This document shows positions 1 through 25,562 of a stretch of DNA of 64,000 bases, one piece after another (positions within the stretch are counted from its first letter, which is position 1; each line of letters opens with the position of its first letter). Below the pieces are notes generated by a model. The model had not been told where the DNA came from. It saw nothing but the letters and a program-made list of their open reading frames with translations, and searched no databases. This stretch comes from Hormiphora californensis (lineage: Eukaryota; Ctenophora; Tentaculata; Cydippida; Pleurobrachiidae): the NCBI GenBank assembly GCA_020137815.1, contig CM035360.1:6211059-6275058 (forward strand), given 5' to 3'. The translations under genes were made by a program, and so were the position numbers.

Positions 1-87
1 AGAGAGGGAGATAGAGAGAGACAAAACCACTTTTTTCGGGTTGTAGCAACAATATCCTATTTTTTATCACTGCGTATTTACGGCATT

Positions 88-375
88 CTAGTTCTGGTAG
101 GATATTACCAATGATTGCGTATTCACTCTGTATTCACTGCGTATTCACTCTGTATTCACTGCGTAAACAGTTCTGGTAGGATATCCCCAGTGATTGCGTA
201 TTCACTCTGCATTCACTGCGTATTCACTCTGGAACCACTCTGCATTCACTCTGCATTCACTCTGCAACCGCTCTGCATTCACTCTGCATTCGCTCTGCAT
301 TCACTCTGCATTCACTCTGCATTCGCTCTGCATTCACTCTGCATTCGCTCTGTATTCACTGCGTAAACACTATCG
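88..375. repeat. 11-bp minisatellite (CTCTGCATTCA)
   Basis: Tandem, slightly degenerate copies of an 11-bp unit CTCTGCATTCA, with variants CTCTGTATTCA and CTCTGCATTCG, alternate with GCGTATTCA units. A longer block (GTTCTGGTAGGATAT followed by ATTGCGTATTCACTCTG) occurs twice, at about 91 and 171. The open frames through it are repeat translation, not genes. Confidence 0.85.
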
Positions 376-405
376 ATTTAAGGATATGGAGGATGCGGGT
401 AGTAC

Positions 406-1109
406 CTTGATGACATGATCATTTCTGATTAGAAAAAGAAAAATATAAAATAATTATTTTTCAAAAAAAAGTGTAAAATTTTAAATTTTAAAAAGTTATA
501 CCAGCCCGTCCGGTTTATATTTCGAATCGGTGCAACTTACTGGATATCCTGTCTAATTAACGGGTTCAAAACGAACCGATACGTGATACCATACCGAATC
601 GGGGCACCCTAAGCGGGTGAGGAAGTATAAAAATTTCAAAATGCAACTTTTTCTCTCAAAATTTATGGGGAGCACCGATCAAAGCATTGACAATCGTACT
701 GTAAAATTTTGCAAAAAAGTTATAAAATTTTTTTAAAGGTATACCAGCCACGTCCGAATCGTGTTTCGAATCGGTGCATCTTATCGCTAATCTTATATGT
801 CCTGCTGCTAATTAGACGGAACGAATCGAAACGTGATCCCCATCGAATCGAAATTTTGACGCTTGGACCTTGGTGAACTTGTGATTCAATGGGCACCATG
901 GGGATCACGTGTCGATTCGTTCCGAACCGTCTAATTAGCAGAAGGACATGCGATAAGATGCACCGATTCGAAACACGATTCGGACATGGCTGGAATCTTT
1001 TTGAAAAATTTCACAAAAAATTTCCCAAAAAAATTTTTGGGGGAAAAAAATCATGTCCCTAAATCGGGGTGTCCCTAAATCGGGGGTCCCTAAATCGGGG
1101 TCCGACTGT
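406..1109. mobile_element. 5'-truncated pogo/Tigger-like MITE copy
   Basis: This stretch matches the element at 3353-4169: the shared ATGATCATTTCTGATTAGAAA block near 415, the internal inverted repeat (GAATCGTGTTTCGAATCGGTG and its complement), and the right end with three CTAAATCGGGG repeats ending CCGACTG before TA. The left terminus is missing and the minisatellite takes its place. No transposase frame is visible. Family assignment rests on the CAGTCGGACC terminus and TA target site and is an inference. Confidence 0.7.
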
Positions 1110-2371
1110 ATATACATTCTACAAAGGTGATTTTGTTTTTAATCCGGTAAAAAGGAAATGTCCGTACTGCAGTAACTACATGTGGAAAATTAGGGACAGC
1201 AATTAAATTGATACACCAGATACAACAGATGTACCGAGCTGTCATTATTATCATGAAAACAACTAAATTTACACAAGGCATCAAGATATCAAAATGTATT
1301 GCCGAGTTGTACATCATTTGTGTACGTGTGGTTTATCAGATTTGACGAAGGGAGTGTAAAAAGAATTACGAAAGACGTTGTTTTGTTCAAACCCTTTTTA
1401 GACAGGGTCGAACAAGACGTGTATCAGAGCAGAAGACAAAACCAGTCATTCCATCAGCATATTGGTAAAATTAAAATTAATATAGAAGGAATATCATGGC
1501 TGTGCCTGGTGCCATCCTGCACAATGCAATCAGCCGGGCACTGTGACTACCAGACATTGGAAGCATCGAGACTCGACCAACTAAACATACTATCACGCCC
1601 TCACTCAGAATTCGAAGTAAAGGTGAACTATATAAAGTTACCAACTACAGCACGCTACTTATAAGCGGGTTATGTAGGGCGACTGTAATATGCTGTTTTA
1701 TTAGCTGATGATGTAATACGGCTCTATAAAACTAATGTGAGCTATCAACAAGTTATATAACTTGCCGACAACTTCTATCTAATGAAGCGTTCCTACAATG
1801 CCGTGCACATATTTAAGTTTAAAAAAGCAAAGCCAAGAAGTTTCATTTTTAAAAGGAGTCGTCTTACTAAATGAAATATAATGACCTGAACCAAGTACTA
1901 TTCAAAATTAGCTTGATGGCTATAGAGTGCTCAATCTTTTCAGAGAGCTATTAACACGAAAACCAAAGAAAACGAATTTTCTGTGTTACGAACGTTTCAT
2001 GGATAAACCAATCATCAGACGATAGAAAACCAAGTACTATATTATAAACTATTCAATAGCCAAGGTCAAGGTTTTATATACCGTGCTTCAATCACGCGTT
2101 AGGGGCATGAAACGGGGCATAAAACCACATACTCACTTTTAATAAAACCGCATTTTCCCATACTCTATAGTTGACAGTACCAGTTTAAACCTCCTAGACA
2201 AATTCACTGTGCCCTGCTCTGCCCCATTTTTCTCCGAAACGGCTTGTCAGTGTGGTTGGCAATTTGGAAAGCTATAATAGATAGTTTTAGAGAAACCCAA
2301 AAGTTGTACGATCCCCGTCCTAACCCAATATAGTTGTACGATCCCCGTCCTAACCCAATCACTTGTTTCAG
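1110..2371. other. No confident gene
   Basis: The sequence is AT-rich. A 121-codon frame at 1299-1664 (+) resembles no family I recognise and lacks splice or promoter support. Two direct copies of a 28-bp segment starting TTGTACGATCCCCGTCCTAA lie at about 2305 and 2334, just before the first supervillin-like exon. This could hold the promoter or an upstream intron of that gene. Confidence 0.4.
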
Positions 2372-2385
2372 TCCTTGGTACGGGA

Positions 2386-17485
<15,100 letters not shown>

Positions 17486-18047
17486 AACACGAGTTATCAT
17501 AATATCAGATCATTTTCCCATTAATATTATTTGATGTGATGAGAGGGACCTCATTATTATTGAGATATTGATTCTCATCTTTCTGAAACGTTTTATTTGA
17601 CTTATCCGTTATAATCACTTGGTTCTCGATGATGATACTACTACGAATTATGTTGACTGTATCGACAGTTTAGTAAACCTATAACTGAGTGAGAAACTGA
17701 CATCAGCCTTTAATCAATTCCTCAGTAGTCTTGTTTTTATAATAATTTTCTTTTCAATAAAGTAAATGGCAATGTGAATACAATATTGTGAGTAATGATA
17801 TGAGATTAGAAAGAATAGAATGTGATTTCAGATCGAATAGATATGCTTTGAACTTTCTAAACTTTCAATTTTAACTTTATACCAGACAATTTGATGTAAA
17901 AAGTGCATGTGGAATTTGCAAATTGTTTTTGTTAACAAAGAAAGAACTCGTTTTATTTCGGTGGTAGCTCTCCACGTATATGGTGTGGTGAATGAATGTG
18001 GTCTCGGCAGTTATCATCAGATTATCTCAGAGAGGGGGGGATCCCAT
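17486..18047 (+). other. Supervillin-like 3' UTR and spacer
   Basis: AT-rich DNA after the stop codon. A canonical AATAAA at 17756-17761 is the likely polyadenylation signal. I see nothing else definable up to the MITE at 18048. Confidence 0.6.
17756..17761 (+). promoter_or_regulatory. Polyadenylation signal AATAAA
   Basis: First canonical AATAAA after the supervillin-like stop codon, 271 bases downstream, in AT-rich sequence. Confidence 0.55.
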
Positions 18048-18152
18048 GGTATACTTTGGTATACTTTGGCACTTTCCACAACTTTTTCAGCGATTTTCCA
18101 TATACCAAAGTATACCAAAGTATACCAAAGTATACCAAGGTATACCAAAGTA
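18048..18152. mobile_element. Short MITE built of TATACTTTGG repeats
   Basis: Two copies of GGTATACTTTGG on the left face five inverted copies (TATACCAAAG) on the right around CACTTTCCACA and GATTTTCCATA. The retrotransposon's 3' tail abuts its right side. A second copy is at 24164-24703. Confidence 0.65.
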
Positions 18153-18681
18153 TAATAATAATAATAATAATATCTAGACTTGTATCCTGCCCAGATCCCC
18201 CAGGGACAGCATAGCATAGCTAATACTGCCACTGAGGGATAATCAGAGCAGTTTACTCACACACTCAACCAAAATTAGATTCAAAAACGGTGGTAAAAAC
18301 CAAATAAACCTGCTCTCATGAGATGGAAGAAATACAATCGGATTCATAACAGACATAAATGGTAAGAAGACAAAAAATATAGCTTCAAAAAATATCCTCT
18401 ACAACCTTTACACCTCTCCAAAAAACTTTATCAGATCAAAAAAAGGTTCAGATAAATCTCTGAACCACCCTCAACACAGACATCGCCCAGGAAAAAGCGG
18501 AAACTGAACACTGAATAAAAATAGTATTACACACTCAGACACTCGTGCTTCAAACCCAAAAAGATGTGCTAGAAAAACTTGTCACGAGGGACACACAGTA
18601 CAAACACACGTCTTACCTGATAGACAGTACAGCGAGTGATAGGATAGCGATAGGGGAAATCCGGAAAGAGGAAAGACACAA

Positions 18682-20571
18682 CTAGTCAGCCCCAAAGGAT
18701 TCCACGAACAGTCTTGTCTTGAGACGAGTCTTAAACGATTCCACAGTGGTCAACGACCTCAGATCGAGGGGGAGGGCATTCCAAAGGTCCGGTAGGAGAA
18801 CTGACGGTCTCCTCTTCCTCAGTTTAGAACTGGCATTCACACTCGACAGTTTGGGGTACCGGAGCTTAAAGAGATCGGGCACTGTAGTCGCTCTGGTCCG
18901 GCGGGGTACATCCAGTACATTGTCCGCAGGTATTTGCTCACAGAGGTAGTCTGGAGCACTTCCATGTATGATCTTGTAGGCCATAAGACATGATTTGAAG
19001 ACAACACGTTGCTCAATAGGGAGAATGTGAGTCTCTCTCAGGTAGGGCAGGTAATCATCTTGATGACCATGAAGTCCATAGATGAACCTAACACAGGAAT
19101 TAAGCACCTTCTGAAGGCGGGCAATGAGCTTCTTTGGAAGACCTCCATAAAGGATATTACAATAATCCAGACGGGAGATAACAAGCTGCTTCACCAAGAG
19201 AACTTTGGTGGAGAAGTCCAGACAACGATTGACCTGCCATAAATTCTTTAACAGCATTCCACAATGTTTTCTCACACTGTTCACCTGACGCTCCAAAGTC
19301 AAGTTTTCATCCATGTAAATACCCAGAGTCTTGCCCGAAGTACCCTTGAAGTCAATAGGACCGATATCCACATCTCCAAACCTAACCGACGGTTCAAAAG
19401 TAAGCTTATCGATAGCACTACTTTTACCCAGGATAAGAAGTTCCGTCTTCGACTCATTGCATTTCAACCAGTGCTCGACCATCCATGCCTTGAGGCGATC
19501 AAGACATTCCTCAACATTCCTCTTCGTTCCTTTCCATTGGTCTTCATCACAGGGAACCAGACTCACATAAATCTGTGAGTCATCTGCATATAGCTTAATT
19601 TTAAGCCCATATGCACGCACCAGATCCTGAAGTTCCTCCACATAGAGAAGAAACAAGACTGGACCAAGGAGGGATCCTTGGGGTACCCCACATATCAAAT
19701 AAATCATCCTTGATAGTTCTCCTCGCACGTTCACTCTGAAGTTCCTCGATCCAAGATAACTGATAAACCACTGAAGAGCTGCTCCTCTTACTCCAAACCT
19801 CCTACTCAGAACGTCCACAAGCTTAGAATGATCCACAGTGTCAAAGGCAGCCGACATATCCAAAAGAAGAAGGGCAACAACATTACCCTTGTCCATTTCC
19901 TGTAAAAGGTCATCAAACATTCCCATAAGTAGAGTCTCGCAACTATGGCCTACCCTGTACCCCGACTGGTGAGGGTTCAGCAAGTCATTCTCCTGAAGGA
20001 ACTCGTTGAGCTGGTCAAGTACCACCTTCTCAAGAACTTTTGAGATAAATGGTAGGTTCGATACCGGGCGATAGTTAGATAGGCTGTCCCTATCCCCATT
20101 AGGGTTCTTAATGGTGGGAAAAACAAAGGCTTGCTGAAACGTCTCTGGAACAACAGCTTTGCGAAGAGAGGAGTTAATAACTCTTGTAAACAGAGGAGCA
20201 AAAACTTCGATACACTCTTTAATCATCCACGTTGGTATCAGATCGAGATCACACGTCTTATCCGCCATATCCTTCACTATCCTCTTAATCTCCTCACAAG
20301 AGACTTCCCTGAATTCCTCGAACGTACAATTCCTAACCGAGTCCTCAAGAGATTCCACATCATCATAAGCATGCTCCTCTGCAGTAACAGAATTTCTGAT
20401 TTTCTCAACTTTTCCAGTAAAGAAGTCTGCAAAATCCTCAGCAAGTTTACGATCACATCCTGTTTCAGGTAGTACTACCTCACTTTTTCCCAGCAGTCGG
20501 TTGAGTTTCCTCTGTAGGCCATTGGAGTCCCCTTTAGATTCTTCGAGATCTGCTTTGACGTAGTTAATCCT
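18682..20571 (-). CDS. LINE ORF2, reverse transcriptase part
   Basis: Target-primed reverse transcriptase of the LINE. Readable RT landmarks are SNYRPVSNLPFISKVLEKVV (fingers), LLLLDMSAAFDTVDHSKL with the first catalytic Asp, GVPQGSLLGPVLFLLY, and YADDSQIYVSL carrying the catalytic DD, followed by the thumb and a C-terminal cysteine-bearing segment. It continues the endonuclease frame at 21115-22194. The two parts are separated only by the 543-bp insertion at 20572-21114, where the frame runs 15 more bases to 20586. Confidence 0.9.
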   Translation of the reverse strand, partial: RINYVKADLEESKGDSNGLQRKLNRLLGKSEVVLPETGCDRKLAEDFADFFTGKVEKIRNSVTAEEHAYDDVESLEDSVRNCTFEEFREVSCEEIKRIVKDMADKTCDLDLIPTWMIKECIEVFAPLFTRVINSSLRKAVVPETFQQAFVFPTIKNPNGDRDSLSNYRPVSNLPFISKVLEKVVLDQLNEFLQENDLLNPHQSGYRVGHSCETLLMGMFDDLLQEMDKGNVVALLLLDMSAAFDTVDHSKLVDVLSRRFGVRGAALQWFISYLGSRNFRVNVRGELSRMIYLICGVPQGSLLGPVLFLLYVEELQDLVRAYGLKIKLYADDSQIYVSLVPCDEDQWKGTKRNVEECLDRLKAWMVEHWLKCNESKTELLILGKSSAIDKLTFEPSVRFGDVDIGPIDFKGTSGKTLGIYMDENLTLERQVNSVRKHCGMLLKNLWQVNRCLDFSTKVLLVKQLVISRLDYCNILYGGLPKKLIARLQKVLNSCVRFIYGLHGHQDDYLPYLRETHILPIEQRVVFKSCLMAYKIIHGSAPDYLCEQIPADNVLDVPRRTRATTVPDLFKLRYPKLSSVNASSKLRKRRPSVLLPDLWNALPLDLRSLTTVESFKTRLKTRLFVESFGAD

Positions 20572-21114
20572 TTGGATCCATCGCATCCTATTCTCGCTCC
20601 GCGAATAATAGGATCCCGGTCCGTTGAGAGCAAGAACTCACGTGCGCGCGATATAAAGCACGTTTTCAGCAGATCGCGCGTGATAGACCGTTTTTGGAGA
20701 CCTTTTTAGCTGACCTAGCACTACTCAAAGGTCAATTATGGCCTCATTTCGCATCGTGGTGAATCGGCGGGTATTTTCCCATACTCACAAGGCCATGACG
20801 ATTCCCCCAGTACCCGCAGATTGTCCCAGGACCGAGTAGGAGCTTGCAGCCAGGTCTTTAAAGAATTGCTCATGTTTAGCGTCAATTTTGACCCACTATT
20901 CCTCAAATGCTGATACTCGCGGGTATTTTCCGTAAAACTAGAGATAATTATCTGCCAGGAGCAACAAACGAGATGCAAATCGGTTCAGTAGTTCCTTGCA
21001 GCCAGGTCTTTGAAAAAGTTTGCTCTAAAATCAATAACGGACCGGAGGCCTAGATGTGAGATCGATCTCGGTCGCTGCGCGACCTCGATCTCACTCAGGC
21101 ATCAATGTGGCCAA
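20572..21114. mobile_element. 543-bp TTGG...CCAA element splitting LINE ORF2
   Basis: Begins TTGGATCCATCGCATCC and ends GGCATCAATGTGGCCAA, an imperfect terminal inverted repeat. It is flanked by a 9-bp duplication GTTAATCCT (20563-20571 and 21115-21123). Each end carries a hairpin: CCTATT...AATAGG around TCC at about 20588-20613, and GAGATCGA...TCGATCTC enclosing GGTCGC-TGC-GCGACC at 21058-21092. Removing it with one duplication copy would rejoin ORF2 in frame. It has no coding capacity. The 3' GGCATCA...CCAA end resembles the small elements at 25563 and 44684. Confidence 0.8.
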
Positions 21115-22194
21115 GTTAATCCTCGCTTCCTTGTCAACTTTTCCAAACATCTTCTTCATCGCATTGTACTGCTTCTTCGTGATGGGGGTTTTATTACCCT
21201 CCCACGCCCTCTCAGCACACCGACGGAGTCTAAGTGCCTGTCTGACCTCCTCATTGTCTCTCCACGGGCGAAGCTTCTTAACTTTCTTTCTCCTCCTCAA
21301 TGGGACAGTAGTATCCACTAATTCCTCTAGCTCTCGCTCATAGATCTCAAAGTTCTCTTCAGGGGAGTCCTCCAGCATACGATCCTCAAGATTCAGTCCT
21401 CTAACGGCTTTAGTAAACAAAACTGGGTCCACTGATTTGAAGTCTCTGTAGGTATTGACACGATTTCGGTCCTGCATGTTGCCATGCCTGGTTTCCAGGG
21501 AAACCTCACTCAAGACTAGGAAATGATCAGATTCAGTCCCATCAGGGTAAATCTCCAAGGATTTGACTTTTTCCTCCACTTCCTTCGGGCAAACCACTAG
21601 ATCAAGTGTACCTCCACGATTGTGGGTAGGCTGCCTAGGAACAAGCTGAGAAAATTCCAGAGAGTCCAAGAGTTCAGCTAGCTTTCTGGTGTAGAAATTT
21701 TTCCCATCCTGCCACTGGAAATTAAAATCACCCATGATCAGAGGAAGACCTGTTTTTGACACCAGTTCAGAGAGATAATCCGCAAATTCATCCAGGAACT
21801 TCGCCTCAGTAAACCGAGCTTTACCCGTATAGGGGGGTCTGTAAATGTTACATAACCGAGTGAGATCGGCACCATCCCCAATTAAAACCTCCTGTATCTG
21901 AAAAGACCGAAAATTTCGAACAGGTGACAGCCTGACCTTCACTCCATCCCGGTAGAGAATACCAATTCCTCCTCCCGCTCTCTCCGCTCTTGGTGATGAA
22001 AAGATATTCCAGCCATAATCTCGTATCTCCTGAAGTTTAGCTGTATCCGTATTCTTTAGGTATGTTTCCTGAATTAGACATATATCACATTTCTTATCCT
22101 CAAGATGTGTAATGACCCCAGACGTTTTGTTCTGAATGGAGTGTACATTTAATGTACCGATCCTCCACGTCTCTTTACTTTCAGATCTTCCCAC
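21115..22194 (-). CDS. LINE ORF2, endonuclease part
   Basis: AP-like (APE) endonuclease domain that nicks target DNA for LINE integration. It opens WRIGTLNVHSIQNK and contains CLIQETYL with the catalytic Glu, GGIGILYR, LIMGDFNFQW with the Asp/Asn pair, GTLDLVV, and SDHFLVLSEV with the terminal Asp-His. It overlaps the end of ORF1 by 46 bases in another frame. No ATG precedes it (the frame opens at GTG), so translation may depend on ORF1 reinitiation. The frame ends within the inserted element, at a stop ending at 21091. Confidence 0.88.
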
Positions 22195-23453
22195 GCCCTC
22201 GTCAGATAGGAGTTTTTTCGCTCCTTTGTGACTCCACTTGTGTTCTCCATGAGTCGTCCTCTAGCATTCACATAATGCGGACACAAGTTGCTTGATGCTG
22301 GGTGAGATTTCGCATATCTCTTATCCTCTTTGCTACCTCCAACATCACAGTTGACACACTTCATTCTACCAAGATCATTGTCCTTCTTCGCATTACACTG
22401 TCTGGTGTCATGGTCCCCTGAACAGAATGCACAGGTGGGACTCTTATCTTTGTTAGGACAGTAAACGGATCCTGCAACATGTCCATATCGCTGACAATGG
22501 AAGCATTGTGTCACATAGAATCTGTCCTTCACAATATGCTGTCGTAGTTTCAGGAAAATCCTGTCTCGGTTGTTGGCAATCATTGTCCGAATTTCGGGTG
22601 CAACCTTGATCACTGCATACTTCCCTGGGATATTGACGTGTACAACATTGATCGCCTGCCCTGCCTGATGTAGCCTCTTAATTCCCTCATTTTTATCACT
22701 AAGGATGGCATCCGTCAGCGCATCCTTGTTCAATAGATCCTGGTCAAGATCAGAAATCATCAGTCGAGGGTCTCTCTTCTTCTGTTTCTCAACTACCGGA
22801 GTGACATCCAGAAAAGGTGATAGAGCCTTCTCTGCCTCCTTCAGATCATCATCAGTCTCAAAGAACAATTGAGTGTGCTTCCTATTCACGGAAGTATCAA
22901 GAACAGGAATGTTCTTCAACGCCTTCTCCACTTTCGATCTCACCACAGTGGTCCATTTCTCCTCACACATAGGGGTCGCTCCTTCATCACTTGTGTCTTT
23001 GATATTTACATACCGTTTGACAGGGGTTGGTGGTGATGGTTTCTTAGCCAGGTGATCTATACTTCGACTGGTACCACTTCCATTCTCCTCTTGGCTAACT
23101 TTCAATATTTCACTCACTTTTGGGGCTACAAGTCCAGGGAGGCTATCAATCAGGTCTTGTTTCAGTTTCGAGAAACTGTCCTTCAGGTCATCACACGAGA
23201 ACGAAACTCCAGACTCAGAAGATAGGGTTGCACACCGAGATGTGTCAGGAAGCATGTTGTAGCACATAACAATCATTCTCCATAGGTGTTCTCTGGTAGG
23301 TCCATCCGGCGGGGTCATTCTTCCCTCTTCCAGGCACTTCACCACTGTACTGCCTTTACATCTGTCAGAGAAACTCGTGCCAAGTAACTCACCTTCATAA
23401 TCTTTCTTCGTCCGTGTCATTCCATTTCCATACTGGGGTGCCACACCCGACAT
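22149..23453 (-). CDS. LINE ORF1, nucleic-acid-binding Gag-like protein
   Basis: About 434 codons from the ATG at 23453; the frame is open upstream to about 23580 without another ATG. The N-terminal half is polar. The middle has an RRM-like stretch, and the C-terminal part has cysteine/histidine knuckles: CFHCQRYGHVAGSVYC, then CAFCSGDHDTRQC, then a third group CVNC...H...C. This matches zinc-knuckle ORF1 proteins of Jockey/CR1-type LINEs that bind element RNA. It overlaps ORF2. Confidence 0.82.
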   Translation of the reverse strand: MSGVAPQYGNGMTRTKKDYEGELLGTSFSDRCKGSTVVKCLEEGRMTPPDGPTREHLWRMIVMCYNMLPDTSRCATLSSESGVSFSCDDLKDSFSKLKQDLIDSLPGLVAPKVSEILKVSQEENGSGTSRSIDHLAKKPSPPTPVKRYVNIKDTSDEGATPMCEEKWTTVVRSKVEKALKNIPVLDTSVNRKHTQLFFETDDDLKEAEKALSPFLDVTPVVEKQKKRDPRLMISDLDQDLLNKDALTDAILSDKNEGIKRLHQAGQAINVVHVNIPGKYAVIKVAPEIRTMIANNRDRIFLKLRQHIVKDRFYVTQCFHCQRYGHVAGSVYCPNKDKSPTCAFCSGDHDTRQCNAKKDNDLGRMKCVNCDVGGSKEDKRYAKSHPASSNLCPHYVNARGRLMENTSGVTKERKNSYLTRAWEDLKVKRRGGSVH

Positions 23454-23837
23454 TCTATCCTGTAACAGTGACGCGAGGGACCGCTCCACCAAGATTTGGC
23501 TTCCCGGATTTGACTCAACGAGGTCTCCTAAGGCTTGCTCAATGTAGAGGGAGACAGGAACACCAGACTTGTCTTGTCTTTAGAAAAGAGATGGATTGAG
23601 CAGAGCTCTCAGAAGATTAACGAGGAGTAATTGAACGGAACCTCAAATTAATTTGTTTAAAGTAGTGTTGAAAAGTTTGAAACTTTAGGTATACCATAAA
23701 AATTTTGAAAAAGGTAAAATTTAAGCGATAAGTTAACATAAATGACTAAATTTGTAAAACTACATCCTTATTTCTTTATAAGTTGGTAATATAACGCTTA
23801 TTAAACCGATTTTTACGTTTTTGTTACATCATCCGGC

Positions 23838-23885
23838 TAGTGCTTCTAGGCTTGCCACTCGGGTTCGATTCCCGGTGAAGGCAAT
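23838..23885 (+). pseudogene. tRNA-Gly(GCC)-like remnant or SINE head
   Basis: Contains TTGCCAC, matching a Gly-GCC anticodon loop, then a T-arm with a perfect B box (CGGGTTCGATTCCCG) and TGAAGGCA. The variable region and part of the anticodon stem are missing, and no matching 5' acceptor strand is visible. It is not a functional tRNA. It could be a tRNA-derived SINE fragment. Confidence 0.45.
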
Positions 23886-24163
23886 TTTTGAAAAATTTTT
23901 GGAGACTTTACCAAATACTATTTGAACATTTTCTTGACTTTTTAAAAGTTTTTTTATCATACTCAAATGGGTCCCAATTTGTCAAACCCCAGTTTTCTGA
24001 CTCACCATTTTATAGGTAATATTTTCCCTCGATTCTATGAATTTAGCCTATTTAGCACCATTGTCCAATTTTATGAGTCAAGAAAGTTTATATAAAATGT
24101 TTTAAAGCCTTAACTGTTGTAAATTAACACTTTAAAGTACTTTAAAGTTATTAAAAAGATATG

Positions 24164-24703
24164 GTATACTTTGGTATACTTTGGTACTTTCCACATATTT
24201 TTTTCCCTGCCCGGGTGAATGCCGAAGGCATTCACCCGGATGCCTTTTTACTTTGTAAAAAGGCATAGCAGGGTTAGAATTCGAAAACGACATTTTGGTA
24301 TACTAACTAATCGGTAGAGGGACATTTTTTGGTCACACTTTAGTTGCGAGGGGCAACGGTGTAGCAACAAGAGCCGCGCACACAGTTACGAGCTGCTCCT
24401 TCATAAACCACTTCATTGGCACGTTTTCAGGAAATGTGTGGTGCGCAATGTGGCGGCGTGGCGCGCAATTTAGTGCTACTAAAACACAAGGATTTGCTCT
24501 ATACTGTTTGTCTGATGTATAAATCATCGGGATTTTGTGTCCCGCTTGCTGCTACAGCGGATCTGGTCATGATTTACTTTCTTCATATATTCACATGGCA
24601 GGGAAATTCAGCATTATGTTAGAACATAATGCAATAATTCTTGTTTGGGATTTTCCATATACCAAAGTATACCAAAGTATACCAAAGTATGCCATGGGAT
24701 CCC
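24164..24703. mobile_element. TATACTTTGG MITE with internal insertion
   Basis: The left end GGTATACTTTGGTATACTTT with ACTTTCCACA, and the right end GATTTTCCATATACCAAAG plus further repeats, match the 105-bp element at 18048. Here about 430 bp of unrelated sequence separates the halves, including the hairpin cluster at 24205-24273. Borders are approximate. Confidence 0.55.
24205..24273. repeat. Three-way-junction-like hairpin cluster
   Basis: An outer stem CCCTGC/GCAGGG encloses two perfect hairpins: CCGGGTGAATGCC-GAA-GGCATTCACCCGG and ATGCCTTTTTAC-TTT-GTAAAAAGGCAT, both closed by three-base loops. Confidence 0.75.
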
Positions 24704-24750
24704 CCCCCCTCAGAGACAGATTTGTACGAGCTTGGTAACCGCTACCAGTA

Positions 24751-24824
24751 CCATCAACCATGGTACGTTACCAGTGGTAACGTACCATGGTTGATGGCAT
24801 TGCCAGTGGTAAATACCCACTGGC
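24751..24824. repeat. 47-bp perfect palindrome plus second hairpin
   Basis: CCATCAACCATGGTACGTT and following bases pair perfectly with the mirror arm ending GGTTGATGG around a single central G (24751-24797). GCCAGTGG/CCACTGGC follows at 24802-24824. Confidence 0.75.
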
Positions 24825-25562
24825 ACTACCAGCTGAGATAGAGCTGAGTCCTTGTACTGTGCAGCGACATGGTAGTACCCGGTGTTTTGGTCATGATCAA
24901 CATCACCAGTTCCCACTTGGTCCAGAATTAAAACCAAACCTCTTAAATTCATCCTTGTATTTTTTTGCACGCGCAAATCCATTTTTTGCGTAAACGCGCA
25001 GCGGCGCGCCGCGCGCGGGCGTGATCATAAATAAATATTTTCAAAATTTTTATGTTTTTTTGGAATTTCAGAAATTTCAAAAACGGGGAAATTTTCCGAT
25101 TTTGAGAAGCGGAGTCTGCGGAAAACGCAATTTTTTTCGGGGAGTGGGGACCAGTTAGGTGTTCCACCTAACGACTTCGGTAGTGATTGCTACAACGGTC
25201 CCTCAACATCGTCTTAGAAAACAAGAAACAATGGCTTTGCATTTTTCCCGTTGTCCTGATTTTGTTAATTGATTCCCTCCTCCCCCTTTCTGTCTTCCTT
25301 GGTATAATGGATTTTTGTCCCCCACCACTCACCAGCTGTAATCCTACCACCATGTAATCCTACCATCATGACGATTTGTTTTTTCATAATGCCCAACATC
25401 CAATTTTTCTGACATTGTTTCCCCGTTATTCTCCCAAGATCTAGAACCTATCATTTCTCTGTTACTATTTCATCTATAATTTAGAGGCAACTTGGTTTGT
25501 GCTAAAAATGATCAAAATCACGAGCAGTCGTACATTTTTTTCATTTCTGCCTTCTGGTTGTA

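Larger units (their letters stand above)
18153..23600 (-). mobile_element. CR1/Jockey-like non-LTR retrotransposon
   Basis: A minus-strand LINE. It has a CCHC zinc-knuckle ORF1, an ORF2 with AP-type endonuclease and reverse transcriptase, and a 3' untranslated part (18173-18681) ending in a (TTA)n tail at 18153-18172, a 3' end typical of CR1/L2-type elements. No RNase H domain is evident after the RT. The 5' end is near 23600 but not sharply defined. Both ORFs are long and open apart from one inserted element, so the copy is young. Confidence 0.85.

Noticed and set aside
88-375. CRISPR-like array
   Set aside because: Continuous 11-bp tandem repeats without unique spacers, in an animal genome.
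115-418. Long histidine/serine-rich frames
   Set aside because: Translation of the 11-bp minisatellite in different frames.
1299-1664. 121-codon frame, possible gene or upstream supervillin-like exon
   Set aside because: No recognisable similarity, no matching splice phase into the exon at 2386.
22149-23453. Retroviral gag
   Set aside because: Zinc knuckles fit, but there are no LTRs, protease or integrase, and the adjoining ORF has an AP endonuclease and LINE-type RT with a (TTA)n tail.
23838-23885. Functional tRNA-Gly gene
   Set aside because: Too short; no 5' acceptor strand or complete anticodon stem.
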